In this document: in pieces, positions 45,277 to 55,233 of the stretch
Numbering within the stretch: the first letter of the stretch is position 1
Layout: each line of letters begins with the position of its first letter
Assembly (NCBI RefSeq): GCF_012184425.1
Contig: NZ_VTOW01000002.1
Location: 1 to 64,000 of the forward strand
Source of the DNA: Candidatus Manganitrophus noduliformans
GTDB lineage: Bacteria > Nitrospirota > Nitrospiria > SBBL01 > Manganitrophaceae
Length of the DNA: 64,000 bases
Direction of reading: 5' to 3'
The notes under the pieces: generated by a model
Told to the model about the DNA's origin: nothing
The model's input: the letters and a program-made list of their open reading frames with translations, nothing else
The model's database searches: none
Position numbers and translations under genes: made by a program

Positions 45277-46368
45277 TCAATGGAATGTTTGAAACTTTTC
45301 GTTCACGTAACTTTTTATTTTTTCTTTGAACACTTCTTTATCAAACTGTTCTGCGTGCCGCCGGATGTTCTGAGGGTCAAACGACATCTTCTCAAAACGA
45401 TGAATCGCATCGATCAGATCTTCGGTGGTTTTGCCTCTAAAAAAGGTCCCTGTCAGTCCGTCTACGACAGTTTCCAATGCCCCTCCCCGTCCATAAGCAA
45501 TCACGGGCCGGCCGGAGGCCATCGCCTCAACAGGGGCGATTCCGAAATCTTCCTCTCCAGGGAATATAAAAGCCCTGCAATTCCCTAGATATTGTGCTAA
45601 TTCTTCATCCGAAACCCGGCCGAGGAAAACAATATTCTTCTTTGCCATTTTTTTGAGTTTTTCCTCATACGGACCCGTGCCAATGACGACCAATGGCAGA
45701 GATAGCCGATTGAAGGCATTGATGACGAGATCGATCCGTTTGTATGTATTCAATCGCGAAACAACCAAGAAATAGTCGTCCTGCTTTTCTGAAATAGAGA
45801 ATCGGGATAAATCAACGGGAGGATAGATTAAATCGGCTTGGCGGGAATAGAGCCTTCCTATTTTCCGGCAAATATGGCGAGAGATCCCGATATAGTGATG
45901 GACACGGTCAATGGTTTTGAGATCCCAGTTTCTCAAGCGCCAAAGCGCCAAAGGCAAAATCATTTTATAAAATCGATTAAACTCTTCTTGGGCAAGGTAC
46001 GATTCCGTCTCCCAGACAAATCGCATCGGTGTATAACAATAACAGATATGACAAGTCCCTTGCGGCATGGAAGCCCCTTTCGCAAAGGCGCTGCTGCTAC
46101 TGAGAATGACATCATATCCATTCAGGTCAAAACTTTCTATTGCAATCGGGTATAGGAGCAGATATTTCTTGAAGTGCCGGTCGAGAGATGGAAGACGCTG
46201 CATAAAGGAGGGGCGGATGTCCATCCGTGAGAAGACCGGCGGGAGCTTCTCGGGAAGAAAAATTGATGTATAAATCGGTGCATCTGGAAACACCTCGTGC
46301 ATGGCCTCAACCACCCTTTCCGCCCCGCCGTATTGATTGAGATAATCATGGATGATGGCTATTTTCAT
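45277..46368 (-). CDS. Glycosyltransferase, GT4 family
   Basis: Retaining GT-B enzyme starting MKIAIIHDYLNQYGGAERVV. The sugar-nucleotide loop lies in GEEDFGIAPVEAMASGRPVI with the E-x7-E pair. The start at 46368 overlaps the stop of the preceding gene by four bases (ATGA); an in-frame ATG four codons upstream also exists. The wording WDLKTIDRVHHYIGISRHICRK is seen in mannosyltransferases such as WbaZ, fitting the GDP-mannose supply in this locus, but sugar specificity is a guess. Confidence 0.85.
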   Translation of the reverse strand: MKIAIIHDYLNQYGGAERVVEAMHEVFPDAPIYTSIFLPEKLPPVFSRMDIRPSFMQRLPSLDRHFKKYLLLYPIAIESFDLNGYDVILSSSSAFAKGASMPQGTCHICYCYTPMRFVWETESYLAQEEFNRFYKMILPLALWRLRNWDLKTIDRVHHYIGISRHICRKIGRLYSRQADLIYPPVDLSRFSISEKQDDYFLVVSRLNTYKRIDLVINAFNRLSLPLVVIGTGPYEEKLKKMAKKNIVFLGRVSDEELAQYLGNCRAFIFPGEEDFGIAPVEAMASGRPVIAYGRGGALETVVDGLTGTFFRGKTTEDLIDAIHRFEKMSFDPQNIRRHAEQFDKEVFKEKIKSYVNEKFQTFH

Positions 46369-47513
46369 TTGGGAAGACAAGTAGACTCATTTGAATAAAC
46401 ATTCTGGTAAAGGATTTTCAGAATTTCTCTTGCTGTTATCTCCCAGCCAAAACATTGCGCTCTTTCAAAGCCTTTAGTGACCAATAATTCTTTTAAGCCT
46501 GGCTTTGTAACTACCTGGAATATCCCTTCTGCTATAGATTCAACCCGGTAAGGATCGACATAAAAAGCCGCCTCTTGACAGACTTCCGGTAAACTTGAGA
46601 GGTTAGAGGTAATCACCGGACATCCACATCCCATTGCTTCCAACAAAGGTAAACCAAAACCTTCATAAAGCGAAGGAAAAACAAGGGCCGCTGCTTCCGA
46701 GTAGAGACTCGGTAAATCTTGTTCAGGGACATAGCCCATAAAAATTACTTTTTCTTTTAGAGAAAGCTGTTCGATTTTTTTCTCAAGGAGAGGGTAAAAT
46801 CTAGAGTCTTTTTTCCCGGCAATCACAAATTTGAAATCATTTAAATGTAAACTACCGAAAGCTTCGATACTTTTTTCCAAGTTCTTATAGGGCCTCAAGT
46901 CCCCGACGAAAAGAAGGTATTTAGTAAAACCATATTTTTTTCTTATAATTCCCTTCTCTTGAGGGTGGAACTTTTTTTTATCAAATCCAACTGGAACAAC
47001 ATGGATCGGCTTATCATAAGACTTATAGAAATTAAGGACATCTTTCTTGGTATTTTCAGAGTCACAGATCACCGCACATGAATTTTTTAAAAGGAGCGGT
47101 AAATTATAAAGATAGTGGTATTTTAACCTTGGGAATAATTCCGGGAATTTAATAGGTATTAAATCATGAATAGTTATAATCTGCTTTGCATATGGGAATA
47201 GGATCCCTTCCGGAACAGTAGAGTACAATAAAGAGGCATTTTGATTTCGGAGTCTTAATGGCAAAGTTTGCAACCAGAGAATTCTTGCTAAGTGCCCCTT
47301 AAATCCCAGTTCTGGGGAAATCGGGCTTTTAACCTGATTAACTCGATTAGGATAAAGATCTTTTAATTGTTTTGAATTTGAAAAAACAATAAAATCAAGT
47401 TCATAGGAATACTTTAACAGTTCGGTCAGTACTTCGCTTGTATAAATACCTAGACCAGTTGGCCTGTCATGTGTAAAAGTTGCGTTTATAGCTATTTTCT
47501 GTTTGATTTTCAT
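46365..47513 (-). CDS. Glycosyltransferase, GT4 family, AT-rich gene
   Basis: A 382-residue GT-B enzyme: IAINATFTHDRPTGLGIYTS N-terminus, HDLIPIKFPELFPRLK acceptor loop, LLFVGDLRPYKNLEKSIEAF and the donor motif PSLYEGFGLPLLEAMGCGCP with the E-x7-E pair. The base composition is much richer in A/T than the flanks, and the wording is most like mannosyltransferases of O-antigen clusters. Overlaps the next gene by four bases. Directly downstream of the IS remnant. Confidence 0.85.
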   Translation of the reverse strand: MKIKQKIAINATFTHDRPTGLGIYTSEVLTELLKYSYELDFIVFSNSKQLKDLYPNRVNQVKSPISPELGFKGHLARILWLQTLPLRLRNQNASLLYSTVPEGILFPYAKQIITIHDLIPIKFPELFPRLKYHYLYNLPLLLKNSCAVICDSENTKKDVLNFYKSYDKPIHVVPVGFDKKKFHPQEKGIIRKKYGFTKYLLFVGDLRPYKNLEKSIEAFGSLHLNDFKFVIAGKKDSRFYPLLEKKIEQLSLKEKVIFMGYVPEQDLPSLYSEAAALVFPSLYEGFGLPLLEAMGCGCPVITSNLSSLPEVCQEAAFYVDPYRVESIAEGIFQVVTKPGLKELLVTKGFERAQCFGWEITAREILKILYQNVYSNESTCLPK

Positions 47514-47660
47514 AGAATTAGCTTATGGAGGTGGAGATCCTAAAAGAGATCGTAGGTAGTTTTATCTTTGTGAAAAAAATCGGGAGGACAGTCTTTGCTT
47601 GCATATGGAGGGTAGTTCCTGTATGAGAATGAGGTTGATCCAAAGCAATTAAGAACCCAC

Positions 47661-48777
47661 GGGACTGTCCAAAATTTTGTGTAAACCAGACCGGTTCCTA
47701 GTGAGGCCACAATCTCAGGAATGCGGTCTTTGAAAATGAGTTTCAATTGTCCGAGCTTCACTGCCCACCCGGTTTTACCGGGGAAGCGCCCCTCTTCGGG
47801 CTGCTTCGGCGTTCTCCAGGTTGGAGGCTCGATAGATTTCCTTCAGGTCCACTGTAAATTCTTTCTGATATTTAGATGCGATATAACGAAGCGAGGCTCG
47901 GATCTGATGCACGATACACAATTGAACCATCGTCTGGGGAAAAATATTCGCAATCGCCTCCGGAAATCCTTTGAGTCCATCCACACAGGTGATTAAGATA
48001 TTCTTGACTCCGCGGGCCTTTAAATCGGTTAAGACCGCCTGCCAGAAATGGGCCCCTTCCGATTCGGAGAGCCAGATCCCCAATACATCGCTTTTGCCTT
48101 CTATATCAATGCCAAGACAGGTGTAAGCCGCCTTGGAGATGATCTTGCCTTCCTGCCTGACTTGTAAAAAATGGCGTCCATAAACAGGACAGGATACACA
48201 TCGCACAGCGGCCGGGTCTGCCATTGATGGATCCCTTCTAAAATCTTATCAGTGACTTTAGAAATCAGAGCGGCAGAGACAGTGGTTCCGTAAAACTCCT
48301 CCAACTGGGACTGGATGTCCCGAGTGGTCATCCCACGGGCGTACATGCCGGTGATCCGGCGCTCTAGATCCGGATCAAAGCTCTGATGCTTTTGAATAAT
48401 TGAGGCTCAAAGCTCCCTTTCCGATCACGCGGCACTTCAAGCTCAACCTCGCCAGATGATGTTTTATTGTCTTCTTCGAATACCCGTTCCGGCTATTGTC
48501 GTTCTCACGGTCCACCTTCTTATAGGGCTCAACCTAAGTGGGCTTCCTGTTCCGCTTTTAATATCTGCTCCACCGTGCTCTTGATGATTTCATGAACCAC
48601 GCCATTCGCTCCGGTCAGATCAGACCAAGACAACGACTTTACATTCTTTAGTCTCTCCTGCACTTTGGAAACATCAAATAATTTCTCATCCTGCTCCATC
48701 TCCAGCTCCTCATTGGGATTTAGACAGCAGTCTATCCCATTTGGCTTTGCTGGTTACACAAAATTATAAACACTCCC
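47661..48777. mobile_element. Decayed IS256-family insertion sequence
   Basis: Terminal inverted repeats are visible: GGGACTGTCCAAAATTTTGT at the left end (47661) and, reading inward from 48777 on the minus strand, GGGAGTGTTTATAATTTTGT at the right. Flanking bases GAACCCAC (left) and CAACCCTA (right) share AACCC at the same offset, possibly a worn 8-base target duplication. The element is ~1.1 kb, shorter than an intact IS256 member (about 1.3 kb or more), because the transposase gene inside has lost an internal segment. Confidence 0.85.
47715..48699 (-). pseudogene. IS256-family transposase, multiple frameshifts and an internal deletion
   Basis: The N-terminus MEQDEKLFDVSKVQERLKNV starts at ATG 48699. 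The frame then breaks at a TGA after EAHLG, shifts again near the IQKHQSFDPDLERR segment (48385-48400) and again at FMDAIFYK/VRQEGKIISK (~48170). The DDE region is partly present (GIDIEGKSDVLGIWLSESEG, ITCVDGLKGFPEAI) but the segment with the last acidic residue is missing; the C-terminal end WAVKLGQLKLIFKDR follows directly after NLENAEAA. Clearly inactive. Confidence 0.88.
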
Positions 48778-48904
48778 CAACCCTAGTAAACCTGTTATCA
48801 GAATTACAATTAGGTCAATCCTTTTTTAACAAAGAAAACCTTCATAGGACTTTCCTTTTCATTCATTTATTTCAATACCATGATTGTTCAAAACAGTGAA
48901 TACT

Positions 48905-50155
48905 TCATACAATTTCTATTTCAGGAAAAGGGAAGATCATTTTCCCGCCATTAGCCAGATATTCCTTTTCTCGTTGGAGGATTCCAGCCTTAAAATGCCA
49001 TGGAAGGACAAGAAAATAATCTGGCTTCATTGCACGCGCATCTTCTTCAGAAAGAATGGGGATATGTGTTCCCGGAGTGAAGCAGTTAAACTTGTCCGGG
49101 TTAACGTCCGCGATTGCAGGAATATCTTTCTCAGTAAACCCACAGAACTGTAGGACCACATTTCCCTTTGTCGATGCGCCATAACCCAGTATTTTTTTCC
49201 CGTCGGCATTGAGAGCACGAATTAACCGTATTAGGTCTTCACGATGCCGAAATACTCTCTCTTCAAAATCCCGATATGGCTTGGGTGTATTTAAGCCCAT
49301 ACGCTCTTCCTGCTCCAAAAGCCAGTTAATCACCGAATGATTGATTTTGATATTTCGGTTCGAAGCTTTTATCGCCGTAACCGCAAAACTCCCGCCATTG
49401 ACCGCATTCATCATGACATCCATCAGCTTGAGTCCAGCTATCTCGATAATTTTCTTAACAACACCGAGCGAGTAATACTCCAAATGTTCATGGCAGATCG
49501 TATCATATGAATTAAGGCGCAACATCGATGGCATGTAACTTTGCTCAAAATGCCAAATTCCATCGTCTGCCAGAATAGACTCAATCTGTCTTGCAAACTC
49601 CACAGGTGCTTCCAAGTCGTAGAACATAGCAATGGAGGTCACAATTCGGGCGGGACGCTTCTCGACAGAATGATAAACTTCAGAAGAAAAAAAGTCAGGA
49701 ACTAGTTTGATCTCCTTCGTATAATATTGCTGGAATTTTCTTCCGGTCGGATCGATGCCGATTCGTTGAATTCCGCTTACGGAATATGCTTTTAAGGTGG
49801 TTCCATCATTGCTCCCGATATCTAGAACAATGTCGCCCGATTTTAACGCGATCATCCTTTCAAGACACCTCACCTTTTCGGAAAGATGATTGACCATAGA
49901 TTGGTTGAGTCCAGAACGGTAGCCGTAGTTCTCACCATACATCTCATTCGATGAGTATGAATGGCGCAATTGCAGGAGCCCGCTGTTAGGGCACCAGACG
50001 AGTTCTAAAGGTCCTGCCGTAATTTGATCTGACTTATTCTTGGGGAACACTCCCGTCAACACCTGATGCCCCAGATTTAACACTGACACCAGATGGTTGC
50101 TTCCACTCACCCGGCAACCAGGAATCTCTCTATAAGCAGCCATATAACCTCGCAC
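48905..50155 (-). CDS. Sugar C-methyltransferase-like SAM enzyme
   Basis: A 416-residue protein with the three-part layout of NDP-sugar C-methyltransferases such as TylC3 and NovU: N-terminal zinc-type domain (CRVSG and WCPNSGLLQLRH; one of the usual cysteines is serine), SAM domain with IVLDIGSNDGTTLKAYSVSG, and the C-terminal Methyltransf_14 domain (KKILGYGASTKGNVVLQFCG). EHLEYYSLGVVKKIIEIAGL is also typical. It may add a methyl branch to a 4-keto sugar made by Gmd. Lies beside the IS remnant in the AT-rich part of the locus. Confidence 0.85.
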   Translation of the reverse strand: MRGYMAAYREIPGCRVSGSNHLVSVLNLGHQVLTGVFPKNKSDQITAGPLELVWCPNSGLLQLRHSYSSNEMYGENYGYRSGLNQSMVNHLSEKVRCLERMIALKSGDIVLDIGSNDGTTLKAYSVSGIQRIGIDPTGRKFQQYYTKEIKLVPDFFSSEVYHSVEKRPARIVTSIAMFYDLEAPVEFARQIESILADDGIWHFEQSYMPSMLRLNSYDTICHEHLEYYSLGVVKKIIEIAGLKLMDVMMNAVNGGSFAVTAIKASNRNIKINHSVINWLLEQEERMGLNTPKPYRDFEERVFRHREDLIRLIRALNADGKKILGYGASTKGNVVLQFCGFTEKDIPAIADVNPDKFNCFTPGTHIPILSEEDARAMKPDYFLVLPWHFKAGILQREKEYLANGGKMIFPFPEIEIV

Positions 50156-50237
50156 CTTAATAAATCATTTAACTCTCTTGCCTTTCCCTAATTAGCCCAA
50201 CCGGCTCAATCATAGGAAAAGTTTAAAATTCGACTCT

Positions 50238-52820
50238 TTATCCTTGCATCAGTCGATCTAGTTCAATGACATTTTTCGTGAAGCCCTCAAATGAGTGTAA
50301 CCCTCTGACGAAATCCAGCACATTTTCTTGATGCTTTAAAACCTCATTCCTATTTTCCGCCGTATAAATAACATAATTAGAAAAAGAATCTATATCAGCA
50401 AAGGGCGCAATCAGCAGGTGCCTTGAAATTTCTCCAAGTTCATTCGTTATCAGTGGATTCTCCATGGCTACGATAGGACAGCGATACTCCAAGGCCTCCA
50501 AGACCTGTGTGGGAAAATTTCCCTCAAACTCTGAGGTGAACGCCAAGCAAACTGCATTTTTGTAGAGCCAAGATAGCGTGCTGTCACTTATACCAGGAAA
50601 AAGGTGAATAGATGGCTCAAGTCTTTCTTTCCTGATCAGATCCCATAAGGGAGGTGGTATATCCCCACAGGTAAAAGTCAATTCAAGAAGAAGATCAGGG
50701 CGCAATTTATTAATCAGAATCCAGGACCGGATTAGCAAATCGAGGCGCTTGTTTGGATGAGGTTGAGTTGGGTAAAATATAAATTTTTTCTCGGACAGTT
50801 TGCTGATAACTTTATGGTCTGATTTTTCCTCGCCAACATCTTTTCTTATACTCAAGAAAGGCATAGGAAAGGCGACAATTTTTTCCTTGGGTACTCTCAG
50901 TGGACAATTAGGCAAATATTCCGTGGTAAACGCTGAATTGGTCAAAACCCTTGTCGAAAGCCCGACTACCTTACGCCCCACCTCCAGATGGGAACCATCT
51001 TCAGGGAAATAGTTCCTTCCCTTGAAAAGATAAGGCATGTAATCCGGAATATACGATAAAACACGATCAAAACCAGCCGTCAGCACTTCTGGAAAAAGGT
51101 AGTAATGTGGTATGATGACATACCTCCATGGTGCCGACCGTGTTCCGCACACTCGAACGTGATTTTGGGGTTGCTCCCTTATTTTTTTTCTTAGAACGCT
51201 ATTTTTTATAGCAAGGACCTTGTTAGTTAATTTAATAACCTTAGCCCTAAGACATGCCGCGCTATAAACCGCTTTATTTTGAATACGAAGTAAGACACGA
51301 TATAAACCCACGAGGATCAGTTCAATTAAATTTAGGGTTGACGGATTATGTATATGCCGATCTCGGATACTCCTGAAAAATGAGGACCTTCCAACAAAGA
51401 ATTTAAGGACCTTTGAAATAATTCCTTCATTCTTTTTAATCGCCACTTCTTGGGCTTTCGTAACTCCTATTCCTAAATCGTCTACTGAGACGACCGAAAC
51501 TAAATCGGGGTTATCACACTGAGATGAATAGAAACCGTGTGTGTTAATGAGATCATCAGACCACGCTGTCACAACGACGGGAACATTAACTGAAGTGAGT
51601 GCCCTGACAAATTGCCTCATAACACGCGGGATACCATGCATCGTACTATATTCCCCGTTCGAAAAGACATACGCGCCCCTGAAATGGGCGAATAGCAATA
51701 CGGGCGATGGCGCAAATCTCTCGCTGCTTTTCTTGTTAATAGCCGCTGAGGCACTCTTCGGTGGGCCTGTCCCATCTAAAATCTCGGAGATTACCCTTCT
51801 GAAAACCGGCAAACCAAATGATTTTGAGTATCTTTCAACGATGGGAGGCTGGCTTGCTATGATTTCGGTCACGAATTGACTGTCGCCCTTTATTAATAGT
51901 TTTGCTTTCCTTAGTGCTTCATCTTCGTTCCATACTAAACCAGGCGTTTTTGCATTAAAATATCGATGCAATAGCGATCCAGAAAAATATAAGACCGGTC
52001 CCCCAAAAACCATCATCTCGATTGGTGGTAAAAAACACACGTTACGCTCACGGTATGTGTAAAGATATCCTGAAAGAAAAAGAAACTCCTCTAAATACCT
52101 TTCTCTCGGCAGGGTGCCCACAACATTCGGATCAGCATTTTCTTCGAGCTGGGCTCCAAAATAGCGAAAACATCTTTGCTCAAAATATGCTTTTAGATAA
52201 TTAAAATGTCCCTGATAATAAGGATTGGTTATGTTTGGGCAAGTCAATCCAATATGAGGTTTCTTCGGTTTTCTATGCTCCCATTTTCCCTGAAGCGCAA
52301 ATACATCGTCTGTCAGCCAGTATGGACAGACTTTTAATTTGTTTTTTAACCAATGCTGTTCATCAGAAGCTGTTTCCTCGCAGTGTGGAACAAACCAGAA
52401 GTTTTCACGTTCCTGAATAAGTTTATATCCCCCGTTGTGCAAAAGACTTTCGCTTAAAATTCCGATTTGCCCATACGTTCTATAAATTATAGTCTTCTTA
52501 AAAACTTCTAATATAGAGACGAGCCAGTCAGGATTAATCGTCACAATTATTGCATCGAAATATTCATTTAATATCTCCGCAACCTCATTACTAATCGAAT
52601 TGTAAAAAAAGTTATACTTCGATAATTTTTCATAGATGTCCTCGGGCAAACTCGATTCACTCTGAGTCCAATTTAATTCCGCCGATTGGTCTTGAACATT
52701 GCTTAAATATGGTGGATTAAATACCTCATATCCCATCTCGCGCAAGGCAGGCAATTCAGTCCGCACCAACACCTTATGCATGCCGAGCCAAAATATTCTT
52801 TTCTTATTCATTGTGTTCAT
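50238..52820 (-). CDS. Two-module glycosyltransferase
   Basis: An 860-residue protein. The N-terminal ~335 residues resemble CgeB/DUF3880-type GT-B halves (PHIGLTCPNITNPYYQGHFN, VCFLPPIEMMVFGGPVLYFS). After a Lys/Ser linker, residues ~360-860 form a GT4-like unit with YPTQPHPNKRLDLLIRSWIL and the donor motif TSEFEGNFPTQVLEALEYRC. Between the two is a long loop with Arg/Leu-rich helices (~470-560). Two catalytic modules in one chain suggest a bifunctional polymerising or disaccharide-adding enzyme, as in other ABC-dependent O-antigen loci, but specificity is unknown. Confidence 0.78.
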   Translation of the reverse strand: MNTMNKKRIFWLGMHKVLVRTELPALREMGYEVFNPPYLSNVQDQSAELNWTQSESSLPEDIYEKLSKYNFFYNSISNEVAEILNEYFDAIIVTINPDWLVSILEVFKKTIIYRTYGQIGILSESLLHNGGYKLIQERENFWFVPHCEETASDEQHWLKNKLKVCPYWLTDDVFALQGKWEHRKPKKPHIGLTCPNITNPYYQGHFNYLKAYFEQRCFRYFGAQLEENADPNVVGTLPRERYLEEFLFLSGYLYTYRERNVCFLPPIEMMVFGGPVLYFSGSLLHRYFNAKTPGLVWNEDEALRKAKLLIKGDSQFVTEIIASQPPIVERYSKSFGLPVFRRVISEILDGTGPPKSASAAINKKSSERFAPSPVLLFAHFRGAYVFSNGEYSTMHGIPRVMRQFVRALTSVNVPVVVTAWSDDLINTHGFYSSQCDNPDLVSVVSVDDLGIGVTKAQEVAIKKNEGIISKVLKFFVGRSSFFRSIRDRHIHNPSTLNLIELILVGLYRVLLRIQNKAVYSAACLRAKVIKLTNKVLAIKNSVLRKKIREQPQNHVRVCGTRSAPWRYVIIPHYYLFPEVLTAGFDRVLSYIPDYMPYLFKGRNYFPEDGSHLEVGRKVVGLSTRVLTNSAFTTEYLPNCPLRVPKEKIVAFPMPFLSIRKDVGEEKSDHKVISKLSEKKFIFYPTQPHPNKRLDLLIRSWILINKLRPDLLLELTFTCGDIPPPLWDLIRKERLEPSIHLFPGISDSTLSWLYKNAVCLAFTSEFEGNFPTQVLEALEYRCPIVAMENPLITNELGEISRHLLIAPFADIDSFSNYVIYTAENRNEVLKHQENVLDFVRGLHSFEGFTKNVIELDRLMQG

Positions 52821-52952
52821 TTAAAAATAAGGCGAGAAGTTTTTAGCCAGCCTTTCATTTTTATAAAATTATTTATGACCAATATCACCGATCGCATATC
52901 TTGAGGCGGAACCTCTAAGGACTGATTGTACATGACTGTTCTATTTGATTGG

Positions 52953-54011
52953 TCATCTTTTTTCAATTGTTCTCACAGATTGCTTAACGAAAAGATTTGC
53001 CCTGCGTAGTGGCTCCGTAATGCGCCAGGACAGGCTGCTATATACCGCTTTGAGTTCTAACTCACGAACTTCTAAGCTTTGCCGAAAATGCGAAGCCATT
53101 TTTTTTGCCTCAGCAAGCTCCTTCTCAACCACTTGAAGATCCACTCGTGACTCAAATAAACTCTTCTCAAGACAAGCAACGTGCTCTTGAATGATTTTTA
53201 GTTTTTCACGCAAATCACCACTTTCAATTTGCAATTTAGCAACTTCATTTTCCAGTTCCTCAACACGCTTCTGCGTGCGAGTGGCCTCGGCCTCTAGTTT
53301 CTGGACCTGTTGACCCGCCAACCATTCAGAGTGGCGAATAAAGTGATCAAAATAATTTGGAGGTTTAGACAATATTTCCTTAAGCGGTGCTTTTCGTTCA
53401 TCAGCCAGATAGTACCGATTGAGCCCATCGAAGCAGGCAAATTCATAACCACGGCTAGTCAACAAGTCTTCCCATTGCTCATATGTAGGAACAGTCGAGT
53501 TCGGTTCAGTGGACTCAAGCAATATAACCCAAGGTCTAATGCGTGTCAGATCAATCCCAGCCAAAACTGCGCGTTCAGCCCCTTCCACATCGATCTTCAA
53601 AAAGTGAACTACAGTAACATTAAGCTCATCGCAGATTTTATCCAGACGCCGAGCGGGTACTTGGCATTCCCGAATAGTGAAACCTGCTAAGGAATGCTTT
53701 GATGCAAAAGTGGCGTTAAATGTCGACATTCCGGTGTCGACAACCTCATAGAACTGTAAAATTCCATTCTCTGCAGCCGCTGCCACTTTTAAATTTTGAT
53801 CTTGAGGGCGATCTGCAATTAGTTTATTAAACCAGTAATCAATCGGTTCGATATTGATGCCGCGCCACCCACGCTCATAAAAGGCCTTGGTCACCGAATC
53901 GACCACCGGGTCCTGGGCGCCTACGTCAATATAAAAACCGGCACCTATATCACCTAATGCGCGATAGAGGATCACATCTTCATAGTTTTGGGCGTAGGAA
54001 ATGAACGTCAT
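52953..54011 (-). CDS. FkbM-family methyltransferase with C-terminal coiled coil
   Basis: Residues ~1-215 are an FkbM methyltransferase: ISYAQNYEDVILYRALGDIG, FYIDVGAQDPVVDSVTKAFY (SAM loop) and VHFLKIDVEGAERAVLAGID. Residues ~225-325 are a long coiled coil (LEAEATRTQKRVEELENEVA, KLQIESGDLREKLKIIQEHV, AEAKKMASHFRQSLEVRELE), ending in SLSWRITEPLRR, a motif common at the ends of such proteins. The gene overlaps wzt by 32 bases. By analogy with WbdD, it may cap the chain with methyl and measure its length through the coiled coil; this is inference. Confidence 0.88.
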   Translation of the reverse strand: MTFISYAQNYEDVILYRALGDIGAGFYIDVGAQDPVVDSVTKAFYERGWRGINIEPIDYWFNKLIADRPQDQNLKVAAAAENGILQFYEVVDTGMSTFNATFASKHSLAGFTIRECQVPARRLDKICDELNVTVVHFLKIDVEGAERAVLAGIDLTRIRPWVILLESTEPNSTVPTYEQWEDLLTSRGYEFACFDGLNRYYLADERKAPLKEILSKPPNYFDHFIRHSEWLAGQQVQKLEAEATRTQKRVEELENEVAKLQIESGDLREKLKIIQEHVACLEKSLFESRVDLQVVEKELAEAKKMASHFRQSLEVRELELKAVYSSLSWRITEPLRRANLFVKQSVRTIEKR

Positions 54012-55233
54012 GCGTATGAACCTCTATAATGGGTGGAACCCAGGCGTTGCCAACGAAGATTGGTTTGTCTAGATTAGTCACTGTAAATACCAGCGCCAAG
54101 TCTTTCCATTCATAGTTATTAACAAGGTGAGTATCAGTACTAACTAATGCTGTAGAAATCGAGTAACTGCCGGGACCAAAATTCATGGGAAACTGTATTC
54201 GATATAGAATCGACTGACCATGCAGCACGCCTTTAAGTTCTTGTTTTGTATGATACGTGTTGGTCCCATAGACGTACTGGCCAAGCCGGTCTTTGATAGC
54301 ATATCCCAGTACCAAACACGGAATGTCGGCATATGCCTTCACATTTACGCGCAACTCTACAGGCTCTCCAACATTGACAAATTCAACTCGTTTACCCGCA
54401 GTATTGAAAAGGGCGATTTCTTCAACACGTGCCTCGCCCGTACCGGATATAATTTGTGTTTTGCCGCTTTCATGCTGCAAAAGCTGAACACTTTGATTCT
54501 CTTTTTCTGCAATCAGGGCATTGTAGAAGTCCATCACCGCTTCAGGGTTGCTGTCCTGAATAACGCGGCCTTTCTCCAGTAGAATAGCTCGATCACACAA
54601 GGTTTGCACCGCCGACTTGTCGTGCGAAACGATCAGAAACGTGGTACCTTGCTCCTGAAATTCCTTGATGCGCCGAAAGCTTTTATGTTGAAAGTACGCA
54701 TCACCCACAGAAAGCGCTTCGTCGACAATCAGGATCTCCGGTCTGAATGCGGTTGCGACAGCAAAGGCGACACGCATCTGCATCCCGCTGGAATACGTCC
54801 GCATCGGTTGGTTAAAATACTCCCCAATCTCAGCAAACTCCTCGATTTCTGGCATTATTGCCTCAATCTCCAAGGAAGTAAATCCCATTAAACCTGCCGA
54901 GTGGCAGGCATTTTGTCGTCCTGTTAATTCCGGGTTAAAACCCATACCCAATTCCAGGATAGCAGCTATACGGCCATTGATTTGTACGTTTCCTTCAGTA
55001 GGTCTCAGTGTTCCCGTAATAAGTTTAAGAAGAGTGCTCTTACCAGCGCCGTTCTGACCAACAACCCCCACGGCCTCTCCCGGTTCAACAGTAAAAGAGA
55101 TGTTTCGAAGTACCCAGTGTTCGGCTAAAGGGCGGATAGGTAAGCCAAACCAAGAAAGAACTCTGCCCCATTCACTCGCATAGTGACGGAATGCTTTCCC
55201 AAGACCAGTGACACAAAGCGTTCCCTGACTCAC
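53980..55233 (-). CDS. wzt: O-antigen ABC exporter ATP-binding protein with C-terminal binding domain
   Basis: The N-terminal ~240 residues are an ABC ATPase: Walker A GQNGAGKSTLLKLITG, signature YSSGMQMRVAFAVA, Walker B ILIVDEALSVGDAYF. Residues ~260-417 form a Wzt_C-type beta-sandwich (EEIALFNTAGKRVEFVNVGE, GYAIKDRLGQYVYGTNTYHT), which in E. coli O8/O9a Wzt recognises the capped non-reducing end of the glycan. Overlaps wzm by four bases and the FkbM gene by 32, so all three are one unit. Confidence 0.93.
   Translation of the reverse strand: MSQGTLCVTGLGKAFRHYASEWGRVLSWFGLPIRPLAEHWVLRNISFTVEPGEAVGVVGQNGAGKSTLLKLITGTLRPTEGNVQINGRIAAILELGMGFNPELTGRQNACHSAGLMGFTSLEIEAIMPEIEEFAEIGEYFNQPMRTYSSGMQMRVAFAVATAFRPEILIVDEALSVGDAYFQHKSFRRIKEFQEQGTTFLIVSHDKSAVQTLCDRAILLEKGRVIQDSNPEAVMDFYNALIAEKENQSVQLLQHESGKTQIISGTGEARVEEIALFNTAGKRVEFVNVGEPVELRVNVKAYADIPCLVLGYAIKDRLGQYVYGTNTYHTKQELKGVLHGQSILYRIQFPMNFGPGSYSISTALVSTDTHLVNNYEWKDLALVFTVTNLDKPIFVGNAWVPPIIEVHTHDVHFLRPKL

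Noticed and set aside
47540-47761. A 73-residue protein downstream of the glycosyltransferase
   Set aside because: Its first ~20 residues are the C-terminal end of the IS256 transposase and the rest runs out through the inverted repeat.
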